From: Tetranychus cinnabarinus
Taxonomy: Eukaryota; Arthropoda; Arachnida; Trombidiformes; Tetranychidae
Length of the DNA: 64,000 bases
NCBI GenBank assembly: GCA_022266195.1
Contig: WHVY01000005.1
Coordinates: 992,001-1,056,000 of the forward strand
Direction: 5' to 3'
Shown here: in pieces, positions 31,546 through 45,300 of the stretch
Layout of the letters: every line of letters starts with the position of its first letter
Position numbering within the stretch: position 1 is the first letter of the stretch
Position numbers and translations under genes: made by a program
Notes under the pieces: generated by a model
What the model saw: only the letters and a program-made list of their open reading frames with translations
Told to the model about the DNA's origin: nothing
The model's database searches: none

Positions 31546-32166
31546 GTTTAATAAAAAGCTAATTTCTTTTTTCAACTAAATGAGCTTGATTAAATTACGA
31601 TTATGTTTATTAATGAATTGTTGGCTTTTGTTTTTTTGTTCACTTTACTTTTGCTTCATTTCAAATGCAATAACATTCAAAGTTTGAGTTTAAAGATGAA
31701 GAGTGAAAGGTAAAGGGATAAGAAGACGATAAAATGAAGTAAAAAGGATGAAAATAAAGTGAGAGAATTCAGTGAAGCTCAAGAAAATTCCAATGAGATT
31801 CACAATTGAATTGAATCAATTGAGTTTCTCTATTCTTTTTCATTTTCTAGAAGTGAAATCAAAGTTAACCAAAGAAACTAATACGAGTAGGAAATGATGA
31901 AAAGGCAAAGGAATTGGGAAAAGAAGAAGAAGATGAAATGTAAAAGGTAAAATGAAAATGAAAATGAATCAGCTCAGATCAATTGGCTTGGAATGGAAAT
32001 GTTGGAAAAGAAGAAAACAGATAAAATTCTGAAATCTTGTTCGATTCAATGTATCGAATGAGAGAGTAAATGAAAAATGAGGAAAACTACACTTTTTGGA
32101 ATCAACTTTTACCCTGTAAGCTCAACATTTTAAAAGAGCTTAATCAAAAGAGAAAGGAAAGAAACT
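31546..32166. repeat. Host flank inside the duplication, second copy
   Basis: Identical in the parts compared to 27531-28151. It continues into unique DNA after TTGGTTT at 32167-32173. This is the original right flank of the insertion. Confidence 0.85.
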
Positions 32167-32173
32167 TTGGTTT

Positions 32174-35100
32174 CATCAAAATTCCGAGTTCGATAAATTT
32201 TGGTTCAAACATTCTGTAGTTAAAACTGTAGCCATTGACTTATCCAACATTGATATTCAAAATGATGAACATCTGAACATGAAAACGAATTTGAATAACT
32301 TTTCTTTTGACCAGAACTATTGCCTTTTCAGATTTCAATTTCATTCCTTTTCCAACAAAAGGTTGGCCAAAGATGAACTTGAAAGAAAAGTGAAAAACTA
32401 TTTGAAATTGTAATTTAATGTTGAAAGAAAAAGAAGCAAAATATTAATAGTAAAAATAGACAAAAAGCAATTTCAAAATTTCCATCTTTTTCATATTCTT
32501 TCAGTTTCTTTTATTCTCAATATTTCATGATGATTTGAATCTGAAGACAATAAATTGAAAAATTGGATTCTCAATCAGAGGAGCAAAAATGTTTACTTCT
32601 TTGACCAACTTTTTTCCTTCATTTTTTACACACAAAACTGGGAGTAAAAGTTATCAATTGAGTTTCTCTTTGCGAGTGAAATTGAAAATTTATTCATTAA
32701 AATGTCATTTCCATTTGATTCAATATTAGTCGAAATAAATGATAATTGAAGTTGTAATCATTTTATAGACTGAAAAGAGAGCCAAATGTTCGACGCTCGA
32801 AGAATGTACAATTTGCTTTTCATTTACAACTTTATTACATTATTATAAACACTTTTTACTGGAAAACCTCTTATTTAACATGATCTGATTATATCATAAT
32901 ACTATTAACATCAATAGTTAATAACCTTTCATCGTCATTTTAATCATTATAATCATCAATTTGCATCAACTTATCATGATTTGACTCAATTCATAATCTT
33001 AATGAATATTATTCTTAATCAATTTGTCATGGAGTGAGGAGTGAAAGAAAATAAATTAGGAACAAGAAGAAGAAGAAAAATTAAGGTTCGCGCTTCCCTT
33101 CAATAAGGGAAAGTTGATCAATTGAGAGTTTATTCATTGGTAAATAACAATTGTTAATCTCATTGGATTCACTTTGCGATTATTGAAAAAATAGAAGAAA
33201 AAATGAAACAAAATGAAACCTCGAAAACATTCAAGTTGACAATCAAATTAATCAACTTTTCCCTTTCAGTATTAGTTTTGCAAAATTGGTTGATATTCAC
33301 AGTAAATCTTTGCTCATCTTAAATAAAAATGTAAATCACTTGGAAATGCCATCAATCTTTCAATCTGATTTTGTAACATTCAATGTTATCCGGTCAGTGA
33401 ATAACATTTTGCGTTTTCCAGTTTCTCCATTTCAATCTTGCAAAAAGATCTCTCATAAAATGTGATTGTTCCAATAAAAGAATGAGGAAAAATGATATAA
33501 ACAAATATTACAAGATGAATGGTTAAATAGAGTGTCATCATGTTGAATGATGAAAATAGAGTAATGAGTGGCACAAAAAGAATGGGGATAAAACTTGGAA
33601 TGGGAATGAAATCAATTGGGCATAAAGTAAACCTTCGATCGTTTTTTTGTCTCTTCTCTTTGCTTCTTCTTGGTCTAAACATGGTCAACTCTATTTGATG
33701 GGCTATAATTTATTACATCATGGTCAATATATCATGATATGCTTGGAATATTAGATAATATTATGTTGATATTGTTGCCAGAGAAAAAGGTTGAGAAGGA
33801 GAGCGAATACAAAATTGGCGAACAAGACAAAAAAGAGAAAAAATATTTTCACTTTAACTATCATTCAACTGAACGGAACCATAAATTGTCTCGAAATACT
33901 TTTCCATTTGCAATAATATACTTAATGAACATTGTTTATCATTTTATAAATGAGTTTACCATTTGATTAAATTTGATGATAAATTTTCTCATTCGCCAAG
34001 TTGAGCCCAATTTTGCGTCTACTTGAACAGTTGAAGATGACTGTGATTCAGTTTTTTTCATCTTTTGATTAATATTGAAATTTTCTGACCATTTTCTTCT
34101 TCTTCTTTGCTCTTCATGCATGTTGGCCAAAAGATTAGCAAAGTTTGGGATAATTTCAAGTCTCAAAAGTATTTAGATTTGTGTTGTTTCGGATTGAAAA
34201 ATGATGCACCAAAAATGAACATTAATTATCACCGAAATTACATTTAATATTAAAGGTAAACTAGTTAAATGATTAAGGTAAAAGATCAACTGGAATGAAG
34301 CTCTAATGAACATTACCGAATAACCATTCATCTCCAAGTAAATCTCGAAGGAATTTGTTGAAAAGCCAATTCTAAATTTGATGAAGAAGAAGAATGAACA
34401 AGGTAATCATGATTACAGAGGAAAATAGTTAATGTTGCCATGAAAGAGATGAACTTTTCTCTTTTTTTCATTCTCATTGTATTTCCATTTTTATTCATCA
34501 AAAATGATCAGCCATATTCATCCAAACATTCCCAATACAACGTGATGTTGCACGAAAAGCAAAGTTACTCAATGGAGAGGCTTAATTTTTGCCATTTCTC
34601 TCTTTTAATTAGAGCTAATCAGTTCAATTAGTTGGTAATGACTGGGATAATCCAAAAGTGGTTTGTCAAGCTCAACTCGACACAGCTTTTGCAACTTTTC
34701 GTGTTAATTCCGTGTTTAAGATTAAGCCTCATTATGGTAATTGTCTGTCGAGTTTAGCATAAAAAAGTTTTCTTTTCAATTCGACTTGATTTTCGAAGGT
34801 TGGACCTTTTTCTATCCTGCTGGAAGGATACTTTTCTAGAGTTTAAATGAGAACCTTTACAGTTGATTGAAATTTTCATGTGCAAGTGACTTGAAACAAA
34901 AGATATTCATGAAATCGAAACTTTTGAAAGATTCTCTGGAGAAAAATTGTGATTCTTGTTCATTCTTGCTGGAATTAAAAATGATAATTGTTGGACAATG
35001 AAGGGACAGCGAAAGAATTGATTCATTTTGTTGAAAGCAAGTTGAACAAAGGTAAAAAGGTTTGTTGGGAAAGTTCAATCAAGTGTAATCACACTTGGCT

Positions 35101-35819
35101 ATGAATGTTAAACTGACGGAAGAACCAGAAAAAAGGAGAAATTCATTGATACATTGTAATTTTGTTAATCAAGTTAAAGTACACAGAAGCAGCGATAGAC
35201 AAACAAATTAAATCAATCAAAATTAAATCACAATTGAGAAACTTGTTGACAAAACAAAAGCTTGAATAACTTACTTGTAGAGTAAAAGGAAAAGCAATTT
35301 AAATTCATTCTAATTTAATCGTGTAATTAGTTTAATTTTGCCTTTGCTTTCATTAAATTAATAAGAAGCGATAAAATGTTAAAATAATATTGAAATAATA
35401 AAGAAGAAAAATGGAAAATGCTGAGAATATAATTTAATGATGAATTTTTCCTCCAAACTTTACAAGGCAAATGAACTTTTAACATATTTGATGAAGGTTT
35501 TCAGTAATTGAATAATTTCCACTTTATAGCAACTCATGCTAAAGAGAAACAATGAATTCGGTCCAAGTTCGTCTATTAGTCAATTTAGTTTTTGAAACTT
35601 TTACTTTAAAGTGAACAAAAACTTTGACACAAAATTCTTGTTTTTGATTCTTGATTCTGAAAAAATAGAAAAAAGAATTTGGAATTTTAGGAAATCTAGT
35701 TTTTTAAATTCATGAAAAAGTTCCGCAGGCAAAGATTCGAGTTGGAAAATGATTCCAATTTTACTCTTTATTTTATGAAAAATTTTCGTTATTCATTAAT
35801 GTATTCATTGAGTTGCATT
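32174..35819. other. Non-coding region between retrotransposon and MITE
   Basis: AT-rich with ATC/ATG trinucleotide runs. Short open frames on both strands are Phe/Ser/Ile or Lys-rich and look random. Nothing recognised. Confidence 0.5.
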
Positions 35820-35821
35820 TA

Positions 35822-36391
35822 TTAGGGTCTTCAATATATTTTTTACCTGGCCATGTTCCGGTATTGTTAGAAGTTTAATTTTTTTTGTAATAGATTTCTC
35901 GCACCTTCAAATCCTTAAAAATAGATTTTGAAGAAAATCCAAAAATGCGGCCAATTTTGACACCAAATTAATCAACGATACCCAATTTTTAGGGAAAAAA
36001 AGTTTTCAATTCGAATATTTCCGCAACTTGACCATAGAAATCCATGAAATTCGTTTTCATACTCTCTCAATTATTGGAGAATCGAATAAAATTTAAGATA
36101 AATCAAAATTGCAATTCAAAAGAAAAATAGCTCAATTTTAATCGAAGAGGGGAAGAATTTTCATCAGAAAAAAAGATCGAATTTGTTAGAACTTGATTTT
36201 CCCATTATAAAATCTCCATAGAAAAAAGGGTGAAAATTGACTTAATTTGGTGTCAAAATTGGCCGCATTTTTGGATTTTCTTTATAATTCATTTTTAAGG
36301 TTTTGAAGATGCGAGGAATCTATTGCAAAAAAAATTAAACTTCTAACAATACCGGAACATGGCCAGGTAAAAAATATATTGAAGACCCTAA
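35822..36391. mobile_element. MITE (570 bp) with 150-bp terminal inverted repeats and TA target duplication
   Basis: The ends read TTAGGGTCTTC... and ...GAAGACCCTAA and are flanked by TA on both sides (35820-35821, 36392-36393). The left repeat 35822-35971 matches the reverse complement of 36242-36391 over 150 bp without gaps; I count about eight mismatches, clustered in the inner half. The 270-bp centre has no coding frame. A TA duplication and no transposase fit a non-autonomous Tc1/mariner-type element, although 150-bp repeats are long for that superfamily. The first ~65 bases of each arm are identical. Confidence 0.88.
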
Positions 36392-36393
36392 TA

Positions 36394-39300
36394 GATGATG
36401 AAGAGATGGAAATTTGGAATGCTTGGAAGGTTTTATAAAAGGTTTTAATTGCTCTTGAGTTGACAGAGTTTTGTCTAAAAAATTGATTTCCACAGTTGAA
36501 CCATGATTACCCTGAGAAATTACACTTGAAATGTTTTCCTTTTGAAAAACCTACGGAATAACTTGAAGGTTTACTGGAGTGTTCAAAGTGTTCAAACAAA
36601 AGTGAAACAAACCTGATTCAACATTGTTGCGAATTCAGGATTTCAGGATAATCTTCACTTGAACCAATATTGAATATTGACTCTTTATCGTCAAACTTTA
36701 TCCAGAATCAAGAATTTTTTTACTTCTTTTTCTTCTTCCCTGACAACATTTTCTTTACTTAAAAGACAATAACAAATGATGGCGACTAAATGCTTAGGTG
36801 TATGTTGAATTGGAAAAGGTTAAGGATAATTGAAGGTAATCGTTACCTTCATGGTCTTGATCGGTTCCATCTTATTCTTCAATGATTATCATCAGACTAA
36901 CTAATCGGTTGAAAGGTTAGTTTTGTTCAAATAATTTTGACCATTAGTCTTTAAGATGGTCATTCTGTGATTCTCTGATCTTTCCTCTTATTCCTCGGTA
37001 AGTTCATTTATCTCTGTTATGAAACGAAAATAAAGAAATAAAGATCATGGAAGAATAAAAAGGAATAAAGAGGAAATAAAAGGACAACAAATCTTATCGA
37101 TAGTTAACCCATAATCCCACCTTTTATCTTCATCAGAATCATCATCCTAATCCAAGGATAAAAGTTATTTATTGATGGAATTGCAGTCGAATTGTCCATT
37201 CGCTTAAATGCATGTCAAATGATTCAACTCTTTATCTTGATTCAGTGACTTTGAGAACATTTCTTTTTCATTTGCTTTTCGAGAAATTTATCGATTAAAG
37301 TTAGAAATTTATTTTTAAAATCAAAAGTTTCGACAGCAATCAAACTCGAATCAACAAGCAAACTTTTTGTCAACTGAAAAGGTAAGAATGTCGAGTAAAC
37401 TTGACGATAAAATGGATAACCATTTTGATGGAAATTGAAATTCTTTTGTTGATTCACTTTTGCACTCAAGAGCAGTGTTGTTCAATTGCATTGTTGAACG
37501 AAATGAGGTGGAGAAGTTGCTACAAATTTCAATGGTAATGATGATGAGAGAAAAGAAAATGGAGCAAATAAATTGTGGAAAGATTGCGTTCCACCCTGAA
37601 AAGGTTATTGTGATGAGAAATGAAAACAATTTCACTGGACGTTTATTCATTTGTTGATAACTTTTAATCATATTGGATGTTCAATTGCAAACCAGTGGAG
37701 CAAATGTTTGGTCCAATTTTGTTTCAATGAAAAGTGCTTATCATTGTTATTATTAATACTTTTGCCTCGAGTTTGAGACCAGTAATGAAGACAATGACCA
37801 ATGTGAAGAGAAGGAGAAAAATATGAAAGATGAATAAGAGGATTGTCCAGCAAAGTATTATTATTAATAAGAAGTTAATGTGATTGAAAAAAAGTGGAAA
37901 GAAAAAGAAGAGAGAAAAATGATGAGGAATAATGTTGATGAGCCTAATATTGATTAAATTGGGAAAACGCAAATTAACCTCAACAAGATTCTGTTGGACT
38001 AAGAAGATGAGGTGAAATGATGGAGAAGATGAAGAGGATTGACAAGCAAATGTCTCTTTTAATTTGCTTAAAAGCTTTTCATATGAAAAGAAGGGAAGAA
38101 AAAGAAGAAGAAGAAGAAGAAGGAAGAAAAAACTTGTACGAGTATTTACCCTGAGCAAGACACGAGGTTATCGTCACTCTTTGTTCAATATAATCATATC
38201 AAGAAGAGCCAGGAAAGAAGAAAGAATGATGAAGATGAAGAAGACTGGAAAAATTGGAAGATGCCTTTGAAGAGCACCAGCAAGGTGAAGATAAAGGTTA
38301 TTATTTATTGTCACTTGAATATCTGTTTACTTATTTAACTGTTTAACTTACGGTGAAACCAGAAAATGCTTCTTCATATTCAAACATTCAAGTTTCTCTT
38401 CAATTCATCATCACCATCATCTGCCCGAGGGATGAAGATGTTGCACTCTGTTTAATACTTGACGTTATTATTTTTAAATAGCCTTTCATGTTTATATCTA
38501 AATCTTTTTCAATATACTTTTGCTCATCATTTTGTTTCGCCCTCTTCCCTCTACCTTTACCTCATATTTTAATGTATTAATGTCACTTTGATATCAACTG
38601 TAATCCAGCAATACTTGAATCATTTCCTCTCATTTCGCCCTTTCAATTATGACTTTTTGCTCGGCAAAAATTGAAAGGTAAAAACTTTGTTTACTTCAAT
38701 TATTGAAATGTTTCATTTGCTATACAATTTGCTTCTGTTTGCTTAACCATTTATTATAAAGTTACATTGATAGGAAAAAGTCGAAAAGTTTTTTTGTCAT
38801 TTCTTTAGTTTTTTTGCTTTTATTCATTGAAAGCAAATTTGGGTTGAAAAAAGTTACCCTCAAGGTTAATAAAAAATGTCAAATGAAAATGCATTAAAAT
38901 TCGATTGAAAGATATTCCTTTTTCCCTGAAAATTATTTATCTTTGGAAACATTGAATTGATTAAATTTTTTAATCTTTTTTTACCCTTTTCAAAAAGTTG
39001 AGCAAAGTCAAAAACAAATTGAAATGTTTGCCTTTGGAAAAGGTTGGTCAAGTTGAGTTTTCCTTAGCAAAGGAAAAGGTTAAACAAGATGAAATTTCAT
39101 TCTTTTTCAACACTTTTCAAGTTTGGTTACAGTTACTAATGATGATTAATCATCATCAACTAAATGCATATTTCCATCTTGACCAATCTCTTTACACTCG
39201 CAATCATTTCAAGTTTTCACCCAATAACTTTTTTTTCAGTTTTGGAGATTTTTTTCTTGAAATTTTTCTAATTTGCTAATTGATTGAAGTTTCATTCTTG

Positions 39301-42300
39301 ACCATGTTTATGCTCATGATATAATGATGAGATTAGTTGAGTCGAGTTAAGATGATGATGTATTGGTATGTTTGTGAAATGTGAAAATTGATGACTTTTG
39401 TTTCATCTGTTTGCCATTTTGATATCTTCAAGTCTCATCTTCATGAAAGACTTCAACAGAAGTCGAAATTAATTCATCAAGAAACATTTTTCAACTGAAA
39501 GCTTCTTTATTCACTGATAAGATGATAATTGTGATAATAAAGTATCAGATGGTGAAGAGATGAAAAAAGATGCCAAATGGATGAGATAAATTGTTGCTGT
39601 TGGAGAGAGAGGAAAAGTTAATCCAAATTGCTGGTTAAACACTTGAAACTATCAAGTTGCCTGACAAAAATTTTCGACTCCAAGTTGAATTCAGGGTTGC
39701 CAATGAAATTCAATATGAAAATTATATTACGAAAGGAAAACAAACGAAAGACTGAATCAAACGAGAGAAAAGTTTAACCTCAAAAGTAATTATTTCAGCA
39801 GAGTTGAGTGTTGAATGAAAAGCATTAATTGTCTTTTGAACAAAAGACGAAATGAAAGAATTGCTCTTTTCTCGACAAAATTGCGAGACATTTTCATGAG
39901 GCACTACCGAAACAGAGTAAATATTGTTGATAAAAGATTTACTCTCAATTAAGTCTGCTCAAGTTGTAGAGCTTAATTAACGCATGATAAATGATTACAG
40001 CGATTTACATAATTGGTAATTATAATGACAATCAATGAGCTCATCAGGCAAACTCTATCAAGACATTAATATTCAAATTGTATTACCTTAAATAATAAAA
40101 GTACGAGGCGTTTTCACATTTTACGCCTTCTTTTAATCGCAGCTCACGAACTGTTAATGCTTCTGATTTCAACGATGGACTTTCGAGAATTGAGCAACGG
40201 TTTTCAACTTCAGTAGACTATAAGCAGCCCACTCTAGCACACTTGGCGACTTTCGAAAGTCAGTAAAATATCAAATAAAGGATGACTTTGAATGACTTTG
40301 AAAGCTTGAATCTGAAGCTGGTCAATTCTGTGTTCAAACCTGAGATCTGTAGCATTGACCGTTTGTGAGTTATGCCAGAAAACAGGCGTAAAATGAAAAA
40401 AAGACAAATTTTTTTCTTTGGGGGAAAAAATTGTTCCAAAAGTGACTAAGCGCAAATGAATCTGTAGCTACAAAACTTGGTTGCAATCACAATTTTATCT
40501 ACATTTTTATTGATAACTTGATTGAGAAATGGTTACAAAAAATTATGTAAACAAGTCGATTTAAGGTTGAAAAGAGTTTATGTTTTCAAAGTTTTCTCCG
40601 TTTCTCTCTTTATCATCATTCCATGATTGATAAACCCTTGAGGTTATCTGATTTTCAATGCACCCAAACAATGGTTGCTATTGAGTCACCTCACGTCTTT
40701 CCAATCATCATCAGTCATCGAAAAATTTGATTTTTCTTATCTGTTTCATTCTAAAGCAAACTTTTTCTTTTCCCATCAATTCGAAATTCAAAACTACTTT
40801 TCTCAATTTGCCGTGCTTTTTGAATCAAACATGGACAAATCAACTTTGCATTCAAGTTTCAATTAATGAGTTGACAAGAATCGTACAAGTCTGCTTAATT
40901 TGTCTTCACCTTTTTTTTGTATTTTGATTCATTACTGTTCAATCTTTCATACTTTTTCGTCTCTTCAGTTCTGAAAAAACATATCTTGTTAGATTAAGAT
41001 CATAAAAGGAAAATAAATGAACAAAGTTGAAAGTAAAATTTTGATAAAAAAAAGAGGAATAAAGAAATGTGAAAACGTGCTCAGTTCACTTGAACTTTTC
41101 TCTGAAAAAAAACGTTTTATAGCAATAAATATTGTTACTTTTTTATCCTTTGCACCATCATCAGAATCTTCATCATGTACAGAGGAGCGAAAAAAAGTAA
41201 AAGTGAGTAAAAAAATATTGCCTTATCAAGAAGAAGAAGAAGAAAGTCAATGACAGTTTGCAAGAGAAGACACATTTTATTGCTCTTTAACCTTGAACAT
41301 TTTCTGTTTTCTTTTTTTAGTATCATGATTCTTGAAACTTCTTAAAATTTACTTGTTTAAGATTCTGTTTATGTACTCGTTTCTCGATGCATTGGCCATT
41401 TAAGAGACTCCTGTGGTTAACTCGCTCTCTTCTTCTCCTTCTCTTCCGAATCTCTTCCTCATCATTTCGGTCACTCATCATAATGTTTGGAAACAACATT
41501 CAACTATTAATGGCACACAAGTTTAGTCTAAACCAAGAGCAAGTCCAACCGAGAAGCAGAGACCGTTTGGGTGGCAAGAGATGCTGTGAAGCCTTGAAAG
41601 GAAAATATGTTTGTCTTTCATCTTTTTACCTGAAGATAAAAGGTGAAAGGAAAGAGTGAAAGATGAGCTTGGTTAGACTATTATCATTACTTTTTTTCAG
41701 TGAAAAGTTTCTTGCTGAGCAATTCGCACTTTATGATGAGAGTAAATTACCTGAGCATTAAAGTCAATTGTGCTTTCATTTTTATTTGTTTCTCATTTTT
41801 ACTTCTTCTTTTTTACTCATCTACTGAAAGGGATAAAAGTTTACCTGTTGTGTGTGACCCTAAACAATATTCAATCAACTGTTTTGTTACCTTGAATCCT
41901 GTTTTTTCACCATTCATAGTTGTTTACCTTACAAGAGAAGAAGATGAGAGAAAAGAAAATATCTTGTCTTTTTCATCTTCTTCTTCATATCGTCATCCTT
42001 TTCTTTCCTCAAAACTATCAAATGAAAAACAAAATGTTGATCCATTCTTGACCAGCTTCTTATAGTGTTTTACCCTTGAATATCCCGTCGAGTCTGTGCT
42101 TACACTTTATGCGCTGTTACAACAATTTTCAAACATAAACTTCATCTTTGGTGTAAACAGAAGGTTAAGAAAAGCAGGGGAAAGAAAAGCAAAATGAAAT
42201 ATTCTTTTGGGCTGATCAATGAGTATATGAATTCATGGATTATCGACCAAATTAGCGACCCACTGAGCGAGGTAAGAGGAAAGGAAACACACACAAATAA

Positions 42301-45300
42301 GGATGCAACTTATTACTTGATCATCATTATCATCACATCTTCTTCTATCTTCTTCTTTCATCTTATTTCTTCAAAGGATCAAAATGGTTTCCCTTCATGA
42401 TCATTATTATTCTCATGTTAGTTATATTAAATTATAACCACTGGTTATTCACTGACTTTAACCAGGAATAAATTGCTGTCAAATATAATCTTCTCAACAA
42501 TCAACATTCCGGATAATTTCCAACAACTTATTCAGCTATTAACTGAAGGTTGCATAATTACACTGAAAATTTGCATGATGCAAGCTGACATGAAAGAAGA
42601 AGAAAAAATTGGAACAAAAAAAAGTTCTAATCAAGTGTGCAATTACGAGTCATAGAGTTGCCATTTTCAACACTTCTTATTTGAAGTTCATAAATGGTAA
42701 AAAGATTAGACTCTTTATTGGCTTTTTCAATGAATGAAAATTTTTGTTGAGAAAAAAAATGAAATTTTCGTCCGTAAAGGTGTTGATTGGGCAAAGGAAA
42801 GGCATTAATGGATTCACAATTGCAAGACATTTGATTCTCAACAGAAAACTCTGTTTATTGAAAGATAATGAACCTGATAAATACACTGGAAAGGGAATCT
42901 CATGAGAAGTAAAGTGAAACAATGATTCTTATTTATTGAGATTGTCTTGTTTACCTCTGCTTTACTCATCAGGGGAATCAGAGCATTTCAAGATGAAACC
43001 TGATAATGGGTAAAAGGAAAAAGGAAAAGAGGAAGAAAAAAGAAAATAAAAATTGGTTTCATTCATCAGACGCACCTGAACATTTATACCTTGACTCAAT
43101 CTTGGCTAACAACTAATATCATTTTGAGCAGTTTTTTTGTTTCATTTTTTTCTCCTTTCCAAATGTATCATTTTGGTTGATTAAGACGAGAAGCAGAAAA
43201 AGTTTAAATCAGTAAAAGAGAAACAAAGGAAAATCAAGAAAATGAAATTATTCAAAGCAGAAAAGTTGAGCAAATTGATTTCAATGGAATTGGTTAGAAT
43301 GTGAATTTTTTACGAGAAAAGATGGTGATGCAGGTAAGAAGAAATGAGTAACAAGAAAGTGATTCATGTGCATTAAAATGAGAAAAGGAAAGAAAGAGGA
43401 AAGAGACTAAATTTTGGTATAAGAGGATTTTATTTGAGTTATCAAGTAAAATGTTGAAACGAAAAGGGAGAGAAAAATGAACAAGAAGAAGAAGAAATAA
43501 ATAATGAAAAGAGGAAAGGGAATGAAAAAGTAAATCGAAGACAATTGAAAATGCAAAATTGAAAAGACAATAGCATGTTATTTATTCAACAATTTCAAGT
43601 GCATGATGAAAGAGAATCTGATCAGACGGAATATGCAACAATGGTGAACAAACAGGCAAATGTATGCATTTGTTAGCATGAGAGTAAAGCAAAATTGGTA
43701 AAATTTTTTTTTCACTTTTTGCTTTTCCTTTAGAGTTGTCATGATGAGAAGGGAAGAAAGCAATTGTCTTAAGATGTTCAAGTTGTTGCACTGCATTATA
43801 ACAAGGAGTGAAACTGAATGTGATTTGAAAGGGTTGAGTAGATGATGATATTGGAAACAAATAAAGACGGTAAATTGATAAAAAACAGTGAAAATGTTAT
43901 TGCAATGAGATCAATTGTTACAAGAAAAAGGATATCAAACTGGAAAAGGATGTTAATAAAATATGTTTTTCATTCTGTTTCCCAGTTTCTTTTTCCTAAA
44001 TTTCTTCTTCTTTTCTCTCTTTTTTCTTCATCATTTTACGAAGATTTGAAGATGCTGGAAAATGTTTGACAATAAAAAAGACAGTCTTGATTCTGTGATA
44101 AAAAATCTGACTGATAAGTTTCAAATAATACTTCATCAAGCTGTTACTTTTTTTTCGATTTTTTGCAGTTTCGTTTTACTTTGTGTTATTACTCCTTTCA
44201 ACTAAACTTCATCATCAATATACTTTTATGCCAGATTTTTGATTACTTTTCGCATTTTCATTGGAAAATTATGACCATTTTTTTGCTTCTTTGATGAGAT
44301 TACTAGGGTTCATTAGATTTTCAGAATTATCCAAATGTTGATAGAAAACTAAATTGAATCAAAAGCTATTGTTAAGACTATCGGCTGATGTGGATAGCTG
44401 CTGGAGAGAAATGAAGAAACCAATAAGAACTGAATTTGTGTTTCATTCAGAGAAACTAACATTTGATAGTTATTTTATTACTTTGATTGTTTTATCATCA
44501 GATGAATTTCATCAATGATCAATCAAAGGAAAAGTTCGATTGGAAAATAATTAATCTTCTCATGTAATCTCAAGAGCATAGAATTTGCATCAAAAATTCT
44601 CTTGCGGTAGTTTGGACCGAGAAATGAGAAAGCTTAAGTTAGAAAGATGGATTAAACTGAATTCAGAAGTTTATGTTTCGAATCTTATTGAATGTTTTCT
44701 TCGATCAAAATAATCAATCATTTGAGTTTTATCCTTTTTGGGTTTTGAATTGTTCACTTGCCATCGGTTCGTGATTCAAATTTTGACTGAAACGCTATGG
44801 ATTCAGGTTGAGTTTCACTTGAATCTGAAAAGCCAACTGTAAACTTGGAGTGAAAACAATCCAAATGAAAAGTGCATTTTAAAGTAAAATATTGTTTATT
44901 TTTCTTCTCAAGTTACGATTTTCTTGCCCAGTTTCTTGCTCCTAATGGAAACTTGATGTTAAAATGTTACAAGACAGAGTTGTCTACATCAACAGAAAAT
45001 GTTTTCAATGAAGAAAAGAAAATGCTGACGATTGTTATCATCACTTAGCAGAGCGATCAATGTACCTTGATTCGATATCATTGACAATAATAAGATGATC
45101 AAAATGGAAAAAAGTAAAAAAAAGTTGAAATCGAAGAGGAAAAGAAAACATTTTTCTGCCTTTTAATAGTTTCAAGTTGTGTTATTGACAAATTGTGTTT
45201 CAAAGTGAAGAGAAAAATCTGTGCAAAAAAAAACAATCGTTTATCTACTTACCTGAGCAAAGTGAACATGATTGAAGTGAAAAATACAGCAGAATCAAAA

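Larger units (their letters stand above)
28152..32166. repeat. Tandem duplication, unit B (4,015 bp)
   Basis: Second direct copy, head to tail with unit A. It holds a truncated pol, gag, the leader frame, the third LTR and the second copy of the flank. Identity with unit A implies either a very recent event or an assembly artefact. Confidence 0.93.

Noticed and set aside
37724..38158. 144-codon minus-strand frame
   Set aside because: Long runs of Leu, Phe and Ser from homopurine DNA on the plus strand; no start context, splice sites or domains.
41700..42065. 121-codon plus-strand frame with a hydrophobic stretch
   Set aside because: Phe/Ser-rich low complexity; no family resemblance, and comparable frames occur throughout this AT-rich region.
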